Notes: generated by a model not told the origin, from the sequence alone. DNA of 64,000 bases from Piscinibacter sp. (GCA_019635485.1 JAHBZL010000011.1:1-64000), one strand, 5' to 3'. Numbered from the stretch's first letter, positions 26,922-37,343 are shown. A program made the numbers and translations.

Positions 26922-27045
26922 GGGGGTCCCTCTGACATGGGGTGGCCGTGATGTGCCTGAGTCGGCCCGCGGGAGGCACGGCTTACACGGCCGCGCCTGT
27001 AAGCCGGACACGCCGGCATCCGACCACGGAATCCAGGAGGACGCC

Positions 27046-27813
27046 ATGTCGCACCCCGCCACGACCCCCGCCCTGCCCGCCCCCGTTGCGCTGCGCCGCG
27101 CCGCGTCCTACCGGGTGCGGCTGGCGGACGACGCCGCCTCACTGCGAGCCGCCCAGGCGCTGCGCTTCGCGGTGTTCAACCTCGAGCTGCGCGAGGGCCT
27201 GGCCGAGTCCTGGGCCACCGGGCTGGACGCGGACCGCTTCGACGCCGTCTGCGACCACCTGCTGGTCGAGGACGCGACGAGCGGCCAGGTCGTGGGCACC
27301 TACCGGCTGCAGACCGGGACCTCGGCGGCCCGACGGCACGGCTACTACAGCGAGCGCGAGTTCGACTTCGCGCCGTTCGAGCCGGTGCGCGCGCAGGTCA
27401 TCGAGCTCGGCCGCGCCTGCGTGCACGCGCAGCACCGCAACTTCGCGGTGCTGAACCTGCTGTGGAGCGGCATCGCCGACTACGCGGCGGCCCGCGGAGC
27501 GCGCTGGCTGCTCGGCTGCAGCTCGCTGACGGCGCAGGACCCGGCGGTCGGCGCCGCCGCCTGGCGGCGCCTGCAGCCGCACTGGGTCGAACCGCGATTC
27601 CGCACCGTGCCGACCGCCGCCTTCGCCTGCCCGCTGGACCTGGCGGGCGAGCCGCCGAAGGTGCCGAAGCTGCTGTCCGCCTACCTTGCCCTTGGCGCGT
27701 CGATCTGCGGCCCGCCGGCACTGGACCGCGAGTTCGGCACGATCGACTTCCTGACCCTGCTGGACCTGGAAGGCCTGCCGAACCGCTGGCTGGCGCGCGC
27801 GCGGGCGGGCTGA
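27046..27813 (+). CDS. olsB: OlsB-like N-acyltransferase (ornithine lipid synthesis)
   Basis: A 255-residue GNAT-fold acyltransferase. RVRLADDAASLRAAQALRFAVFNLE, the acidic EDATSGQVVGTYRLQTG and VIELGRACVHAQHRN are the motifs of the hemolysin-like/OlsB group, which transfers 3-hydroxyacyl chains from ACP to ornithine to give lyso-ornithine lipid. An olsA acyltransferase is not adjacent, so the second step would be encoded elsewhere. CAGGAGG at 27034-27040 precedes the ATG at 27046. A related function in N-acyl amino acid synthesis is possible. Expression under phosphate limitation is usual for the family, but no Pho box was recognised. Confidence 0.78.
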   Translation: MSHPATTPALPAPVALRRAASYRVRLADDAASLRAAQALRFAVFNLELREGLAESWATGLDADRFDAVCDHLLVEDATSGQVVGTYRLQTGTSAARRHGYYSEREFDFAPFEPVRAQVIELGRACVHAQHRNFAVLNLLWSGIADYAAARGARWLLGCSSLTAQDPAVGAAAWRRLQPHWVEPRFRTVPTAAFACPLDLAGEPPKVPKLLSAYLALGASICGPPALDREFGTIDFLTLLDLEGLPNRWLARARAG

Positions 27814-28011
27814 GGCGGGCTCCACGCCGCAGCGCCTGGCGACCGACTCGTCGCCGAAGGTTCCCGGCGAACGTATCCACCTGGGCGATACCGTCCATCC
27901 TGGTGATTGGCCATCTGCGCCGGCCGATTCTGCAGTCCGTCGCATCCGGATGGCGGCCAGCCTGTTGCGGCCGCGACACTGCAGGCTTCGACAGCGACGA
28001 AGCGTTCTCCG

Positions 28012-29373
28012 ATGCGCGCCCTCTGCACTCAAGCCGTTCTGGTACTTGCCCTGGCCTGGAGCGCCCTTGCCCACGCCCAATCGACTGCAGCGCCTGGCGG
28101 CATGCCCGCCTCTGCACCGGCGATCGAAACGGCCACCGCCGATGCCGGTCGCGTGGCGTTCAGGATCAGGCCCGCGGACGACGCCTGGCGCGTCAGTCTG
28201 CCGCGCGACGCCGAGGCAGCAACGCAGGCCTACCTGGATCGCCTGCCAGCCGACTCCGTGCAGCGCTCCAACGACTACTTCGAAGGCGGCTACTGGCTGC
28301 AACTCTGGGATTTCCTGATCGGCCTCGCGTTCGCGGCGCTCGTGCTGCACGGCGCCCGCTCGGCTCGCGTGCGCGATTGGGCGCAGCGCGTCGGCCGCAG
28401 GGCCTTTTTCCGCGATGCGCTCTACGGCGCGGTATACGCCCTGGCCGGCTGGGTCTTCAGCCTGCCGCTCACCGTCTACCAAGGCTTCGTGCGTGAACAC
28501 CACTACGGCATGGCCACGCAGCAGTTCCCGGCCTGGATGGGCGAACAGTTCATCGCCTTGCTGGTGACCATCGTGATGACCGCGGTGGCCGTCGGCGTTC
28601 TGTACGCCGTGATCCGCCGCTCCGGCGAGCGCTGGTGGCTGTGGGGCACGGTGGCGTCGGTCGCCCTGCTGGCGGTGATGGTGATGATCGGTCCGGTGTT
28701 CGTCGATCCGCTCTTCAACACCTACAAGGCGGTGGAAGACGGACCGGTCAAGGAGACGGTGCTCGCGATGGCGCATTCCAACGGCGTGCCGGCGGACAAG
28801 GTCTACGAGTTCGACGCATCGCGCCAGACCACGCGCGTCAGCGCGAATGTGAGCGGCTTCATGGGCACGGCGGCCATCCGCCTGAACGACAACCTGTTGC
28901 GCCGCGCCTCACTGCCCGAGATCCGCGCGGTGATGTCTCATGAGATCGGCCACTACGTGATGAACCATCTGGTGAAGATGATGCTCCAGTTCGGCGTGCT
29001 CATCTTGACCGGCTTCCTGTTCGCGCAGTGGGCCATGAAGCGATTGTTCGAGCGCTTCGGCACCGCATGGGGCACTCGCAGCGTGGGCGATGTGGCGAGC
29101 CTGCCGCTGCTGGCGGCCGCATTCTCGGTCTTCATGTTCTTCTGCACGCCGCTGGTCAACACCATCATCCGCACGCAGGAGGTGGAAGCCGACCGCTTCG
29201 GCCTGAATCTGTCGCGCGAGCCGCATGGTTTTGCCGAGGCCATGCTCAAGCTCGCCGAATACCGCAAGGTCGATCCGGGGCCTGCCGAAGAATTCATCTT
29301 CTTCCACCACCCCAGCGCACGCAGCCGCATCCACGACGCGATGCGCTGGCGCGAGGCGATGAACACGCCCTGA
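28012..29373 (+). CDS. M48 family zinc metalloprotease (Ste24-like), membrane-bound
   Basis: A 453-residue peptidase with a signal peptide (ends AHA-Q), several transmembrane helices and the zinc motif HEIGH in VMSHEIGHYVMNH, with the third ligand Glu in RTQEVEADRFGLNL. The DPLFNTYKAVEDG segment and ANVSGFMGTAAIRLNDNLL are typical of the Ste24/CAAX-protease branch. It probably degrades misfolded membrane proteins. The ATG at 28012 gives the secretion signal. It stands alone after a 198-base gap and ends before a strong hairpin. Confidence 0.9.
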   Translation: MRALCTQAVLVLALAWSALAHAQSTAAPGGMPASAPAIETATADAGRVAFRIRPADDAWRVSLPRDAEAATQAYLDRLPADSVQRSNDYFEGGYWLQLWDFLIGLAFAALVLHGARSARVRDWAQRVGRRAFFRDALYGAVYALAGWVFSLPLTVYQGFVREHHYGMATQQFPAWMGEQFIALLVTIVMTAVAVGVLYAVIRRSGERWWLWGTVASVALLAVMVMIGPVFVDPLFNTYKAVEDGPVKETVLAMAHSNGVPADKVYEFDASRQTTRVSANVSGFMGTAAIRLNDNLLRRASLPEIRAVMSHEIGHYVMNHLVKMMLQFGVLILTGFLFAQWAMKRLFERFGTAWGTRSVGDVASLPLLAAAFSVFMFFCTPLVNTIIRTQEVEADRFGLNLSREPHGFAEAMLKLAEYRKVDPGPAEEFIFFHHPSARSRIHDAMRWREAMNTP

Positions 29374-29402
29374 GCCGGGCATCCCCGGGGCCCAGGTGCC
29401 AC

Positions 29403-29434
29403 GCCTCCCGCGTGCACGCTCGCACGCGGGAGGC
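29403..29434. terminator. bidirectional hairpin after the M48 gene
   Basis: GCCTCCCGCGTG (29403-29414) and CACGCGGGAGGC (29423-29434) form a perfect 12-bp stem with an 8-base loop between convergent genes. There is no T-run on either side, so termination may be Rho-assisted. Confidence 0.65.
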
Positions 29435-29467
29435 AGTCGGCGCTGAGCAACGCGGATCGACTTCCGA

Positions 29468-29737
29468 TCAGGAACCCGCGCGGCTGGCGTTCTTCTTCTC
29501 GGCCACCGCCTGCGCGTCACGCTTGGAGCGCTGCTCGCGCTCGGCGAGGCGGGCACGGGCGAGGCCGCGCGGCGTGCCGTCGCCGGCGTCGATGTAGAAG
29601 CTGCCGTCGGCGCGCGCCTGCTCGTATTCGGCGATCACCTGTTCGCGCGTCTTCGGCCCGGTGGTTTCGGCCGCGAAGGCGCTGGTGACGATGGCGGCCT
29701 GCGCGAGCACGGCCAGGGCGATGAAAGTGCGTTTCAT
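29468..29737 (-). CDS. DUF4148-type small exported protein
   Basis: An 89-residue protein with a signal peptide ending in AFA-A and a mature region rich in charged residues (GPKTREQVIAEYEQARADG), the signature of DUF4148 proteins, common and often multi-copy in Burkholderiales. No function is known. It lies 40 bases downstream of the EF-hand gene on the same strand, so the two may be co-transcribed. Confidence 0.8.
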   Translation of the reverse strand: MKRTFIALAVLAQAAIVTSAFAAETTGPKTREQVIAEYEQARADGSFYIDAGDGTPRGLARARLAEREQRSKRDAQAVAEKKNASRAGS

Positions 29738-29777
29738 GGGAGGGTCCTCGAGGGTGGGGGGATGGGTGGGCGGGAAA

Positions 29778-30068
29778 TCAGAGATCGGCCTGCGCGCCGA
29801 GCGTGCGGCCGAGGATCTTCTCGAGCTGCTTGAGCTGCTCCGGCGTCATCTTCTTGCCCTTGACCTTGATCTCGAGGGAGTGGGTGTCCCAGGCCTTGGC
29901 GATCATGGCGAGGAACTCCTCCTTGGAAATCATGCCGTCGCCGTTGCGGTCCATCGCTTGCATGTCCATCAGGCGCGAATAGATGTCGCCTTCGGCGAGT
30001 GCGCTCGCACTGCCGGCGGCCAGCGCCAGCGCGACGGCCAGCGGACGAAGAATCGATCGGGTGTTCAT
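29778..30068 (-). CDS. secreted single EF-hand protein (paralogue of 21544-21840)
   Basis: A 96-residue protein with a signal peptide ending in ALA-E and one canonical EF-hand loop, DRNGDGMISKEE, followed by FLAMIAKAWD and MTPEQLKQLEKIL. The same blocks occur in the same order in the protein at 21544-21840, so the two are paralogues. It probably binds Ca2+ or another hard metal in the periplasm. The ATG at 30068 is preferred because AGGAGA lies 6 bases before it; the ATG at 30074 overlaps that Shine-Dalgarno. The DUF4148 gene follows. Confidence 0.85.
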   Translation of the reverse strand: MNTRSILRPLAVALALAAGSASALAEGDIYSRLMDMQAMDRNGDGMISKEEFLAMIAKAWDTHSLEIKVKGKKMTPEQLKQLEKILGRTLGAQADL

Positions 30069-30263
30069 GGGCATCTCCTGTCGGGTTCGTGTTCCGCATC
30101 GGCCGCACCGTTGCAGCCTGCGTGCTGGTGGGTCGATGCGCCGCGCGGCCGATTACAGGCCCCCGAAACCAATGAAACACGGCCGCCGGACGCACGACGC
30201 GGCGCTGAAACGCCGGCCGCCGACCATGCCGGCACCGATCAATCACCCGCCTGGAGCCCGCCC

Positions 30264-30608
30264 ATGAGCCGCACCCTCGCCACCCTCGCCCTCGCGCTCG
30301 CCTCGACCATCGTCGGACTGCCCGCGCAGGCGCAGAGCTTCATCCAGGTGCGCGACTGGGATGTCTACGTCGACCTGCCGACGCGCTTCGCCTACGTCAA
30401 GGCGCCGGACCGCTGGGTGTTCGTGCGCCAGCTCGACGAGGAGCAGATGACGCGCCTGCCGGCCACCACGCTGACCGCGCTGCTGCCGCCGGAGCAGCCG
30501 GAGATCCGCTGGGCCCACCCGGCGATGGAAGAGTCGCCGCGCATGCTCGCGCTGCGCACGACCCAGACCCGCTTCGCCGGCCGCGCCGCGCCGAACCTGA
30601 CGCAGTAA
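30264..30608 (+). CDS. hypothetical exported protein
   Basis: A 114-residue protein with a clear signal peptide (MSRTLATLALALASTIVG..., cleavage after AQA). The mature part begins SFIQVRDWDVYVDLPTRFAYVKAPDRWVF and has no domain I recognise. CTGGAG 6 bases before the ATG at 30264 serves as ribosome-binding site. It is divergent from the EF-hand gene and convergent with the cbb operon. It may be a small periplasmic protein. Confidence 0.6.
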   Translation: MSRTLATLALALASTIVGLPAQAQSFIQVRDWDVYVDLPTRFAYVKAPDRWVFVRQLDEEQMTRLPATTLTALLPPEQPEIRWAHPAMEESPRMLALRTTQTRFAGRAAPNLTQ

Positions 30609-30620
30609 GCGCCCGGCTCG

Positions 30621-30650
30621 CCAAAAGAAAGGGATGGCCGTGGCCATCCC
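30621..30650 (-). terminator. intrinsic terminator of the cbb operon
   Basis: On the minus strand GGGATGGCC (30650-30642) pairs perfectly with GGCCATCCC (30639-30631) around a 2-base loop and is followed by TTTCTTTTGG (30630-30621). It lies about 100 bases after the cbbA stop, giving the operon a Rho-independent end. The plus-strand gene at 30264-30608 could use the same hairpin but has no T-run. Confidence 0.8.
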
Positions 30651-30749
30651 GTCGACAAGGACCGCGCGGGCCGGAGTCCCCGCGCGGCACCGATGCCCGA
30701 TCGACTCTAGGCCCCGGCCGCCTCCGCGGCCAGGGAAGTCTTCCTGCCC

Positions 30750-31787
30750 TCAGGCGCTGCGCCGCGCGCCCTGCTCGAGAGGCAGCGGCTTGATGCGCCC
30801 CGCCATGCCGGCGCAGCCGAACGCCTCGAAGCGTTCGACGCAGACGTCGCGCGCCGCCGCGGTGGCGTCCTTCAGGAACTTGCGCGGGTCGAACTCGCCG
30901 CGGTCGCGCGCCATTGCGCGCCGCATCGCGCCCGTCATCGCGAGCCGGATGTCGGTGTCGATGTTGACCTTGCGCACGCCGTGGCGGATGCCCTCGCGGA
31001 TCTCCTCGACCGGCACACCGTAGGTCTCGCGGATGTCGCCGCCGTGCTCGCGGATGATCGCCAGCCACTCCTGCGGCACCGACGAGCTGCCGTGCATCAC
31101 GAGGTGCGTGTCCGGGATCTTCGCGTGGATCGCCTTGATGCGGTCGATCGCGAGGATGTCGCCGGTCGGCTGGCGGCTGAACTTGTAGGCACCATGGCTG
31201 GTGCCGATCGCGATCGCGAGCGCGTCGACGCCGGTCCGGCGCACGAAGTCCGCCGCCTGGTCGGGGTCGGTCAGCAGCTGGTCGTGGCTGAGCGTGCCGG
31301 CGGCGCCGACGCCGTCCTCCTCGCCGGCCTGCCCGGATTCGAGCGAACCCAGGCAGCCCAGCTCACCCTCCACCGACACGCCCACCGCATGCGCCATCTC
31401 GACCACGCGGCGCGTCACGAGCACGTTGTAGTCGTAGGTCGACGGCGTCTTCGCGTCTTCCATCAGCGAGCCGTCCATCATCACGCTGGTGAAGCCGGAG
31501 CGGATCGCCTGCATGCACACCGCGGGGCTCGCGCCGTGGTCCTGGTGCAGCACGATGGGCAGGTCGGGGTACATCTCCGCCGCGGCCTCGACCATCTTGC
31601 GCAGGAACGGCTCGCCGGCGTACTTGCGCGCGCCGGCCGAGGCCTGCAGGATGACCGGCGCATCAGTCTTCTGCGCCGCCTGCATGATGGCCTGGATCTG
31701 CTCCAGGTTGTTGATGTTGAACGCCGGCACGCCGTAGCCGTGCTCGGCCGCGTGGTCGAGCAGCTGGCGCAGGGAGATCATCGCCAT
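30750..31787 (-). CDS. cbbA: class II fructose-1,6-bisphosphate aldolase
   Basis: It condenses dihydroxyacetone phosphate with glyceraldehyde 3-phosphate, or with erythrose 4-phosphate to give sedoheptulose bisphosphate, in the Calvin cycle. The 345 residues fit the long class II type. Visible motifs are the metal-binding [16 protein letters not shown] with a catalytic Glu, [19 protein letters not shown] with a zinc His, and [11 protein letters not shown]. It is the last gene of the cbb operon, 19 bases after cbbT, and is followed by the intrinsic terminator. Confidence 0.95.
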   Translation of the reverse strand: MAMISLRQLLDHAAEHGYGVPAFNINNLEQIQAIMQAAQKTDAPVILQASAGARKYAGEPFLRKMVEAAAEMYPDLPIVLHQDHGASPAVCMQAIRSGFTSVMMDGSLMEDAKTPSTYDYNVLVTRRVVEMAHAVGVSVEGELGCLGSLESGQAGEEDGVGAAGTLSHDQLLTDPDQAADFVRRTGVDALAIAIGTSHGAYKFSRQPTGDILAIDRIKAIHAKIPDTHLVMHGSSSVPQEWLAIIREHGGDIRETYGVPVEEIREGIRHGVRKVNIDTDIRLAMTGAMRRAMARDRGEFDPRKFLKDATAAARDVCVERFEAFGCAGMAGRIKPLPLEQGARRSA

Positions 31788-31806
31788 GGGTCGGGACTCC
31801 TGGAGG

Positions 31807-33882
31807 TCAAGGGGAAACCAGTGCGGCTTCGGCGGGCCGCGCCGCGCCGCGTGCCAGGTGGGCGGCGCGCACGGCGACGAGCTCGGCCGTGAGGCCGAAG
31901 TGGCGGAACAGGTCGCCGGCCGGGGCCGATTCGCCGAAGCGATCCAGGCCGACCACGTCGCCGCCCTCGCCCACCCAGCGCCACCACGGGCTGCTGCAGC
32001 CGGCCTCGATCGCGATGCGCGGCAGGCGGCGCGGGATCACCTCGTCGCGCCAGGCCTGCGGCTGCCGTTCGAACAGGTCCATGCACGGCATCGAGACGAC
32101 CCGTGCGGCAAGCCCTTCGCCGGCCAGCAGGCGGGCCGCGGCGAGCGCGACACCGACCTCCGAGCCGCTTGCGATCAGCACCACCTGCTCGTCGTCGGCG
32201 CGGCGCAGCACGTAACCGCCGCGCGCGATCGCCTCGCTGCGCGGGCTGCCCGCCACGCCGGCCTCGGCCGCGTGCGGCAGGGTCTGGCGCGACAGCAGCA
32301 GCGCGCTCGGTCCGTCGCTGCGCCGCAGCGACTCGCGCCACGCGACGGCGGTCTCGGTCGCGTCGGCCGGGCGCCAGACGTCCAGGTTCGGGATCAGGCG
32401 CAGGCTGGCCGCGTGTTCGACGGGCTGGTGCGTCGGGCCGTCCTCGCCCAGCCCGATCGAGTCGTGCGTGAAGACGTGCACCACCGGCAGCTTCATCAGC
32501 GCCGCCATGCGCACCGCGTTGCGGGCGTAATCCGAGAAGGTCAGGAAGGTGCCGCCGTAGGGCCGGAAGCCGCCGTGCAGCGCGACGCCGTTCATCACTG
32601 CCGCCATGCCGAATTCGCGCACGCCGTAGTGCACGTGGTTGCCGGTGCCGCGGCCGGTCAGCGGCCGGTGCCCCTTCCAGTCGGTCAGGTTCGAGCCGGT
32701 CAGGTCGGCCGAGCCGCCGAGCAGTTCGGGCATCGCCGGGGCCACCGCGTTGAGCAGTTCCTGCGAGGCCTTGCGCGTCGCGAGCGCGGCGCCCTTCTGT
32801 TCGGCCTCGGCGATCGCCCGTGCCAGCGCCGCCTCGGCGGCCGGCGTCGGGCTGCCGTGGCGCGCGTGGCGGCGCAGCAGTTCGTGCGCGAGCTCGGGGT
32901 GCGCCTCGGCGTAGGACGCGAAGCGGCGTTGCCAGGCCTGCCGCTGCGCGGCGCCGCGCTCGCGCGCCGACCAGGCGCGCCGCACGACCTCCGGCACCTC
33001 GAACGCCGGCCAGCTCCAGCCCAGCGCCTCGCGCGTCGCGGCGATCTCGGCCGTGCCCAGCGGGGCGCCGTGCACCTCGGCGCTGCCGGCGCGGTTCGGC
33101 GAGCCGTGGCCGATCTGCGTGCGGCAGCACACCAGCACCGGCTTGTCGGCGCTGGCCATCGCGGCGGCGATCGCCGCGTCGAGCGCCGCGCGGTCGTGGC
33201 CGTCGACGTGGCGCAGCACCGTCCAGCCGTAGGCCTCGAAGCGCGCCGGCGTGTCGTCGCGGAACCAGCCCTTCACGTCGCCGTCGATCGAGATGCCGTT
33301 GTCGTCGTAGAACGCGACCAGCTTGGACAGGCCCCACACGCCCGCCAGCGAGCAGGCCTCGTGGCTGATGCCCTCCATCAGGCAGCCGTCACCGAGGAAG
33401 ACCCAGGTGCGGTGATCGACCACGGTGTGCCCGGGCCGGTTGAACTCGGCCGACAGCAGCTTCTCGGCCAGCGCCATGCCGACCGCGTTGGCGAGGCCCT
33501 GGCCGAGCGGCCCGGTGGTGGTTTCGACGCCGGGCGTGAGCCCGGCTTCCGGGTGGCCCGGCGTCAGCGAATGCAGCTGGCGGAAGCGCTTCAGCTCGCT
33601 CAGCGGCAGCGCGTAGCCCGACAGGTGCAGCAGCGCGTACAGCAGCATCGAGCCGTGGCCGTTGCTGAGCACGAAGCGGTCGCGGTCGAGCCACTCCGGG
33701 TCGGCCGGATCGTGCTTCAGGTGCTGGCGCCAGAGCGCCTCGGCAATGTCGGCCATGCCCATCGGCATGCCGGGGTGGCCGGAGTTCGCGGCCTGCACCG
33801 CGTCGATCGCGAGCACGCGCAGCGCGTTGGCGCACAGCGTGCGCAGCGCGAGCGCGTCGAGGGTGGCGAGGTTCGTCGTCAT
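31807..33882 (-). CDS. cbbT: transketolase
   Basis: A thiamine diphosphate enzyme moving two-carbon ketol units in the regenerative part of the Calvin cycle. The 691 residues match the family's 660-690. Motifs are [27 protein letters not shown], the ThDP signature [18 protein letters not shown], the pyrimidine-domain Glu in [20 protein letters not shown], and [17 protein letters not shown]. It lies between cbbP (12 bases upstream) and cbbA in the operon. Confidence 0.97.
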   Translation of the reverse strand: MTTNLATLDALALRTLCANALRVLAIDAVQAANSGHPGMPMGMADIAEALWRQHLKHDPADPEWLDRDRFVLSNGHGSMLLYALLHLSGYALPLSELKRFRQLHSLTPGHPEAGLTPGVETTTGPLGQGLANAVGMALAEKLLSAEFNRPGHTVVDHRTWVFLGDGCLMEGISHEACSLAGVWGLSKLVAFYDDNGISIDGDVKGWFRDDTPARFEAYGWTVLRHVDGHDRAALDAAIAAAMASADKPVLVCCRTQIGHGSPNRAGSAEVHGAPLGTAEIAATREALGWSWPAFEVPEVVRRAWSARERGAAQRQAWQRRFASYAEAHPELAHELLRRHARHGSPTPAAEAALARAIAEAEQKGAALATRKASQELLNAVAPAMPELLGGSADLTGSNLTDWKGHRPLTGRGTGNHVHYGVREFGMAAVMNGVALHGGFRPYGGTFLTFSDYARNAVRMAALMKLPVVHVFTHDSIGLGEDGPTHQPVEHAASLRLIPNLDVWRPADATETAVAWRESLRRSDGPSALLLSRQTLPHAAEAGVAGSPRSEAIARGGYVLRRADDEQVVLIASGSEVGVALAAARLLAGEGLAARVVSMPCMDLFERQPQAWRDEVIPRRLPRIAIEAGCSSPWWRWVGEGGDVVGLDRFGESAPAGDLFRHFGLTAELVAVRAAHLARGAARPAEAALVSP

Positions 33883-33894
33883 GGCCGGCCCCGC

Positions 33895-34773
33895 TCAGTT
33901 GGACAGCGCCTTCTTGCGCCGCTCGACCAGCCGCATGATCATCGGCGTGAAGATCAGCTGCATCGCCAGTTCCATCTTGCCGCCCGGCACCACCAGCGTG
34001 TTGGCGCGCGACATCCACGAGTCGTGCAGCATCGACAGCAGGTACGGGAAGTCGAAGCCGCGCGGGTTCGCGAAGCGGATCACCACCAGGCTCTCGTCGG
34101 CGGTCGGGATCGTGCGCGCGATGAACGGGTCCGAGGTGTCGACCACCGGCACGCGCTGGAAGTTGATGTGCGTGCGCGTGAACTGCGGGCAGATGTAGTG
34201 CACGTAGTCGTGCATGCGGCGCAGGATCACGTCGGTCACCGCCTCGGTCGAGTAGCCGCGCGTGTTCTTGTCGCGGTGGATCTTCTGGATCCACTCCAGG
34301 TTGATCACCGGGACCACGCCGATCAGCAGGTCCGGGTAGCGGGCGATGTCGACCTGCTCGGTCTTCACCCCGCCGTGCAGTCCCTCGTAGAACAGCAGTT
34401 CGGAGGGCGGCAGCGATTCCCAGGGCGTGAAGGTGCCGGGCTGCTGGCCGAACGGGGCGGCCTCGTTCGCGTCGTGCAGGTACTTGCGGCTGCGGCCGGT
34501 GCCGGCCTCGGCGTAGTCGCGGAACAGCGCCTCGAGGTCCTCGAAAAGGTTGCCCTCGTGGCCGAAGTGGCTGAAGTGCCGGTTGCCGGCCGACTCGGCC
34601 TCGGCCAGCTTCTGCTTCATGGCCTGGCGGTCGAAGCGGTGGAAGGCGTCGCCCTCGATGATCGCGGCGCTGACTTCCTCGCGCCGGAAGATGTTCTCGA
34701 AGGTGCGGGTCACCGAGGTGGTACCGGCGCCGGACGATCCGGTGATCGCGATGATGGGGTGCTTGGCGGACAT
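33895..34773 (-). CDS. cbbP: phosphoribulokinase
   Basis: It phosphorylates ribulose 5-phosphate to the RuBisCO substrate, a reaction dedicated to the Calvin cycle. The 292 residues are of the proteobacterial octameric type. The P-loop ITGSSGAGTTSVT is at residues 10-22, with the catalytic Asp in IEGDAFHRFDR and conserved HFGHEGNLF and FYEGLHGG. Its presence alone indicates a working Calvin cycle. It lies 25 bases after cbbF. Confidence 0.97.
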   Translation of the reverse strand: MSAKHPIIAITGSSGAGTTSVTRTFENIFRREEVSAAIIEGDAFHRFDRQAMKQKLAEAESAGNRHFSHFGHEGNLFEDLEALFRDYAEAGTGRSRKYLHDANEAAPFGQQPGTFTPWESLPPSELLFYEGLHGGVKTEQVDIARYPDLLIGVVPVINLEWIQKIHRDKNTRGYSTEAVTDVILRRMHDYVHYICPQFTRTHINFQRVPVVDTSDPFIARTIPTADESLVVIRFANPRGFDFPYLLSMLHDSWMSRANTLVVPGGKMELAMQLIFTPMIMRLVERRKKALSN

Positions 34774-34798
34774 GGGCGTTGGGGTGCAGGGGTCGGGT

Positions 34799-35872
34799 TC
34801 AGGCCGTGGCCGCGAACAGGCCGCGCTTGCCGAACAGCGGCGCGGGGTAGCTGTCCAGCGGCTCCTCGAGGTGGTAGCTCTCGATGCGCGCCACCTCCTC
34901 CGACGAGCCGAAGACGAAGCCGATGCGCTGGTGCAGCGACTCGGGCTGCACCTCCATCACGCGACGCCGCCCGGTGCTCGCCTTGCCGCCGGCCTGCTCG
35001 ACCAGCATGCCGATCGGGTTGGCCTCGTAGAGCAGGCGCAGGCGGCCGGGCTTGGCCGGGTCCTTGCTGTCGCGCGGGTACATGAAGACCCCGCCGCGCA
35101 TCAGGATGCGGTGCGTCTCGGCCACCAGCGAGGCGATCCAGCGCATGTTGAAGTCGCTGCCACGCGGCCCGGTCTGGCCGGCCAGGCATTCGTCGACGTA
35201 GCGCTTCACCGCCGGCTCCCAGAAGCGGCTGTTCGAGGCGTTGATCGCGAACTCGCGTGTCTTCTCGGGGATCCGCAGGTGCGGGTGGCTCAACACCCAC
35301 TCGCCGAGGATCGGGTCGAGCGTGAAGGCGTGCGTGCCGTTGCCCAGCGTCAGCACCAGCATCGTCGACGGGCCGTAGATCGCGTAGCCGGCGCAGACCT
35401 GCATCGTGCCGGGCTGCAGGAAGTCCTCCGGCTTCGCGTCCTCGCCCGGCGTCGCGGCGCGCAGGATCGAGAAGATGCTGCCGACCGCGACGTTGACGTC
35501 GATGTTGCTCGAGCCGTCCAGCGGGTCGAACAGCAGCAGGTACTTGCCGCGCGGGAACTGCTCCGGCAGCCGGTAGGGCTCGTCCATCTCCTCGGAGACC
35601 ATCCCGGCGACGTGCCCGTCCCACTCGGCGGCGCGCAGGAACATGTCGTTGCTCAGCACGTCCAGCGGCTTCTGATCCTCGCCCTGCACGTTGACCGTGC
35701 CGGCGCTGCCCACGGCGCCGGACAGCGCGCCCAGCGCGACCTTGCGCGAAATCGCCTTGCAGGCGAGCGAGACGTCGGTGACCAGCGCATTGAGGTCACC
35801 GGTCGCGCCGGGATGGCGGCGGCGTTCCTCGATCAGGAACTGGGTCAGGGTGGGCCTTCCTCCGGTCGGCAT
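34799..35872 (-). CDS. cbbF: class I fructose-1,6-bisphosphatase
   Basis: It hydrolyses fructose 1,6-bisphosphate, and in related enzymes sedoheptulose bisphosphate. The 357 residues fit. The metal site is seen in VSEEMDEP and [22 protein letters not shown], and the substrate site in [16 protein letters not shown] and [21 protein letters not shown]. The ATG at 35872 follows GAGGAG and gives the normal N-terminus. Confidence 0.96.
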   Translation of the reverse strand: MPTGGRPTLTQFLIEERRRHPGATGDLNALVTDVSLACKAISRKVALGALSGAVGSAGTVNVQGEDQKPLDVLSNDMFLRAAEWDGHVAGMVSEEMDEPYRLPEQFPRGKYLLLFDPLDGSSNIDVNVAVGSIFSILRAATPGEDAKPEDFLQPGTMQVCAGYAIYGPSTMLVLTLGNGTHAFTLDPILGEWVLSHPHLRIPEKTREFAINASNSRFWEPAVKRYVDECLAGQTGPRGSDFNMRWIASLVAETHRILMRGGVFMYPRDSKDPAKPGRLRLLYEANPIGMLVEQAGGKASTGRRRVMEVQPESLHQRIGFVFGSSEEVARIESYHLEEPLDSYPAPLFGKRGLFAATA

Positions 35873-35883
35873 GGGAGTCTCCT

Positions 35884-36603
35884 CTAGTCGTGAGTCAATC
35901 GTTCGCCGGCGGGTCGGGCGGCGAGCAGCGCCTGCTGCAGGTCCGCGGGCGTCTCGGCACGCCAGCGCACCAGCCCGTCCGGCAGCGCATGCGCGCCATA
36001 GCCCCAGGCGGCCAGCACGGCCGGGCAACCGGCCGCCTGCGCGGCGCGCAGGTCCAGCGCGCTGTCGCCCACCATCAGCAGTTCATTCGGCTGGACACCC
36101 GCGCTGCGCGCTGCGGCGAGCAGCAGGTCCGGGGCCGGCTTGCGCTGAGCCGGCTCGTCTCCGCCGTGCACGGCCACGACGAACGGCCGCAGGCCCGCCG
36201 CCTCCAGCACGGCGCGCGACAGCGGCGTCGGCTTGTTGGTCACGACGACCATCGGCAGGTGCGGCCGCAGCGCCTCCAGCAGCGGCTCGATGCCGGCGTA
36301 GACCGTGCCCAGGCTGAGCGGTGCGGCCAGCGTGGCGACGTCGAAGCTGCGGCGCAGGCGCACGCGCAGGTCGCGGTCGGCCTCCGCGTCCGATGCCGCG
36401 CGGCCGAGGGCCGCCAGCGCGCGTGCGATCAGCATGTCCGGGCCATCGCCGATCCAGGCACGCACCTGGTCGAGATCGAAGCGCGGCAGGCCTTCCTTCT
36501 TCAGCGCGGCGTTCAGCGCGTGCTGGATGTCCGGCGCGCTGTCGATCAGCGTACCGTCGAGGTCGAAGGCCACGGCACGCACCGGACGCAGCGCGTCGAT
36601 CAT
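35884..36603 (-). CDS. cbbZ: phosphoglycolate phosphatase (HAD family)
   Basis: It removes phosphate from 2-phosphoglycolate, the product of RuBisCO oxygenation. The 239-residue HAD protein has motif [15 protein letters not shown], motif II VVTNKP, the Lys in QRKPAPDLL and motif [18 protein letters not shown]. Its ATG overlaps the cbbE stop (ATGA). A Gph encoded here within a cbb operon is classically called CbbZ. Confidence 0.93.
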   Translation of the reverse strand: MIDALRPVRAVAFDLDGTLIDSAPDIQHALNAALKKEGLPRFDLDQVRAWIGDGPDMLIARALAALGRAASDAEADRDLRVRLRRSFDVATLAAPLSLGTVYAGIEPLLEALRPHLPMVVVTNKPTPLSRAVLEAAGLRPFVVAVHGGDEPAQRKPAPDLLLAAARSAGVQPNELLMVGDSALDLRAAQAAGCPAVLAAWGYGAHALPDGLVRWRAETPADLQQALLAARPAGERLTHD

Positions 36604-37343
36604 GCCGCGAGCTCCGTCGCGCCCTGGTGGTGCCCGAGCAGCGCCTCGGCGCGCAGCGCGCCGATCGCCTCCGCATAGCGGCCGCCGGTGAAGACCGCCG
36701 ACCCGGCGACCAGCGTGTCGGCGCCGGCCGCCGCGATGCGCCGGGCGTTCTCGCGCTTCACGCCACCGTCGACCTCGAGCCAGATCTCGCGGCCGGTGCG
36801 GGCCATCGCCGCGTCGACCAGCGCACGCGCGCGTTCGATCTTCGGCAGCAGGCGCTCGATGAAGGCCTGGCCGCCGAAGCCGGGGTTGACGGTCATCAGC
36901 AGCACCAGGTCGAGCTGGTCGATCACGTGGTCGAGCACGGACAGCGGCGTCGCGGGGTTCAGTACCAGCCCGGCCTTGACGCCCAGCGAGCGGATCAGCT
37001 GGATCGTGCGGTCCACGTGCTCGCTGGCCTCCGGGTGGAACGAGATGATGTCCGCGCCGGCCTGCGCGAACATCGGCACCAGCGCGTCGACCGGCTTGAC
37101 CATCAGGTGCACGTCGATGGGCACGCTCTCGGTCGCGCCGTGCCCCGTCGCCCGCTCCGCATGCGGCCGGATCGCCTGGCACACCAGCGGCCCGACGGTG
37201 AGGTTCGGGACGTAGTGGTTGTCCATCACGTCGAAGTGGATCAGGTCGGCGCCGCCGGCGATCACCGTGCGCACCTCCTCGCCGAGCCGGGCGAAATCGG
37301 CCGACAGCAGGCTCGGCGCGATGCGGATCGTGCGCTCGTTCAT
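36600..37343 (-). CDS. cbbE: ribulose-phosphate 3-epimerase
   Basis: It interconverts xylulose and ribulose 5-phosphate. The 247-residue TIM barrel has [16 protein letters not shown], the metal His and Asp in [36 protein letters not shown] and the catalytic Asp in WLEVDGGVK. The C-terminal ~15 residues extend beyond typical Rpe. It overlaps both neighbours by ATGA, so cbbY, cbbE and cbbZ are coupled. Confidence 0.95.
   Translation of the reverse strand: MNERTIRIAPSLLSADFARLGEEVRTVIAGGADLIHFDVMDNHYVPNLTVGPLVCQAIRPHAERATGHGATESVPIDVHLMVKPVDALVPMFAQAGADIISFHPEASEHVDRTIQLIRSLGVKAGLVLNPATPLSVLDHVIDQLDLVLLMTVNPGFGGQAFIERLLPKIERARALVDAAMARTGREIWLEVDGGVKRENARRIAAAGADTLVAGSAVFTGGRYAEAIGALRAEALLGHHQGATELAA

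Noticed and set aside
21544-30068. Calling the EF-hand proteins lanmodulin
   Set aside because: Lanmodulin has several EF loops with Pro at position 2; these have one loop with Lys or Arg there.
31786-35085. 1099-codon plus-strand open frame across cbbT, cbbP and cbbF
   Set aside because: It is antisense to three unmistakable Calvin cycle genes and translates to repetitive Arg/His/Gln sequence.
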